Assembly: GCA_013400975.1 (NCBI GenBank)
Contig: WBMZ01010260.1
Location: 27,389-91,388, forward strand
DNA length: 64,000 bases
DNA from: Atrichornis clamosus
Lineage: Eukaryota > Chordata > Aves > Passeriformes > Menuridae
Reading direction: 5' to 3'
Shown here piece after piece: positions 63,330 to 64,000 of the stretch. The stretch's first letter is position 1. Each line of letters opens with the position of its first letter. The notes under the pieces are model-generated. The model did not search any database. It was given only the letters and a program-made list of their open reading frames with translations, and was not told the origin of the DNA. The position numbers and the translations under genes are program-made.

Positions 63330-64000
63330 GGGATGGGATTGTGTCCCGAACCCCGAATCTCCCTTCCCTGACCTCCGGCAGCACCTGCCCGAAGCCTATT
63401 CCGTGACCACGGCAGCCCCCAGAAGCCACCCAGACCCTCCCGGGCAGCTCCCCGGCCCGTGCCGGTCCTGCCCGCTCCATCCCCGGAGCGGCTCCGGCCC
63501 TAAACCGCGGAGAGCAAAGGGGAAGGAACAAAGCCCTGACGTCAATTACCGGAACAGGATTAAATCCATCACTGGGGAGGGCAGCGGCCCCGCCAGCACC
63601 GAGCACACCCCAAATCCCTGTTCCAGGGAATCCCCCGGGTTGTGCTTCCCGGTGCGGGGGCACAGCGGGACCCCCACCTTCCCCGGGGTGTCACCGCGGG
63701 GTGCGGGCGCGGGGAAATCCGCGGTTCCCGGCGGGAGATGAGCCGTGGAGCGCCGGATCCCACCCTCCGGCCAGCCGGTTCCGCCGAGGGGCGGTCGGGA
63801 CGTCCCGGGAGTGCCCGGGGCGGGGGCGGCGCGGTCCCGGTGCTGCCGCGGTGTCGGCGGGAGGCCCGGCCCGGCCGCGCTCACCTGCGCTGGCCGCTCC
63901 GCTAGGCCCGGACCATCTCCTGGCTGCCGCCACCGGCGAACGATGAGGCCCAAGGAGCCGCCGGCGAGTCACGGAGCGCCGGGGGGCGCGGGGCGGGCCC
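63330..64000 (-). promoter_or_regulatory. AFF4: AFF4 CpG-island promoter region
   Basis: GC content and CpG density rise steeply to the window edge, especially after 63640, around a splice donor that fits a non-coding first exon. No TATA box is visible. The transcription start cannot be placed and may lie beyond the window. Confidence 0.6.
63885..64000 (-). other. AFF4: Probable AFF4 non-coding first exon (partial or with unknown 5' end)
   Basis: On the minus strand a consensus donor GCGCAG|GTGAGC ends at 63885 inside the CpG island, upstream of the start-codon exon at the expected distance. No ATG in the visible part opens a frame that would join to the AFF4 coding exon, so the exon is taken as 5' UTR. 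Confidence 0.55.

Noticed and set aside
63070..63741. 223-codon plus-strand open frame near the AFF4 promoter
   Set aside because: It runs into the CpG island, where all frames are open because stop codons are rare; it has no domain and no splice support.

Overview
The window is ordinary nuclear DNA from a bird. Nine copies of the avian LINE CR1 are recognisable, some ending in the bird-type ATTCTATG-like tail, and no mammalian SINEs are seen. All four protein-coding genes are spliced with GT-AG introns. The shape of the CR1 copies (minus-strand fragments that begin with an 'agaatggtttgggttggaa' type motif) looks passerine-like, but I cannot fix the species. The gene content matches the vertebrate block GDF9-UQCRQ-LEAP2-AFF4 (human 5q31, chicken chromosome 13 by synteny; that placement is from memory, not computed).

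Layout. Positions 1-4014 hold no recognisable gene. GDF9 (4099-6441, +) is an oocyte TGF-beta family ligand in two coding exons behind a TATA box. UQCRQ (8104-8989, +) is an 82-residue respiratory complex III subunit in two coding exons, driven from a CpG island; its intron is filled by a degenerate minisatellite. A 4.4 kb intergenic stretch (9105-13436) carries three CR1 fragments and two small GC-rich tandem arrays. LEAP2 (13533-15155, +) is a secreted four-cysteine peptide in three coding exons. AFF4 occupies the rest on the minus strand: probable poly(A) signal at 16041-16046, a 4.8 kb 3' UTR, 20 constitutive-looking coding exons plus one 21-nt microexon between 20824 and 46820, a 17 kb first intron with five CR1 copies, and a non-coding first exon in a CpG island at the right edge. 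Coding exon phases close throughout, giving 1,162 residues with the microexon and 1,155 without.

The genes do not form a pathway. GDF9 acts in the ovary, UQCRQ in mitochondria, LEAP2 in liver and gut as an antimicrobial peptide and ghrelin-receptor ligand, and AFF4 in transcription elongation. LEAP2 and AFF4 converge tail to tail with under 0.7 kb between their poly(A) signals. GDF9 points the same way as UQCRQ, whereas in human the two are divergent (from memory).

I found no undescribed multi-gene system. The items most worth a second look are the 21-nt in-frame AFF4 microexon, the relative orientation of GDF9, a 13-bp triplication across the UQCRQ stop codon, a Gln/Pro-rich LEAP2 pro-region, and several minisatellites beside splice sites or promoters.
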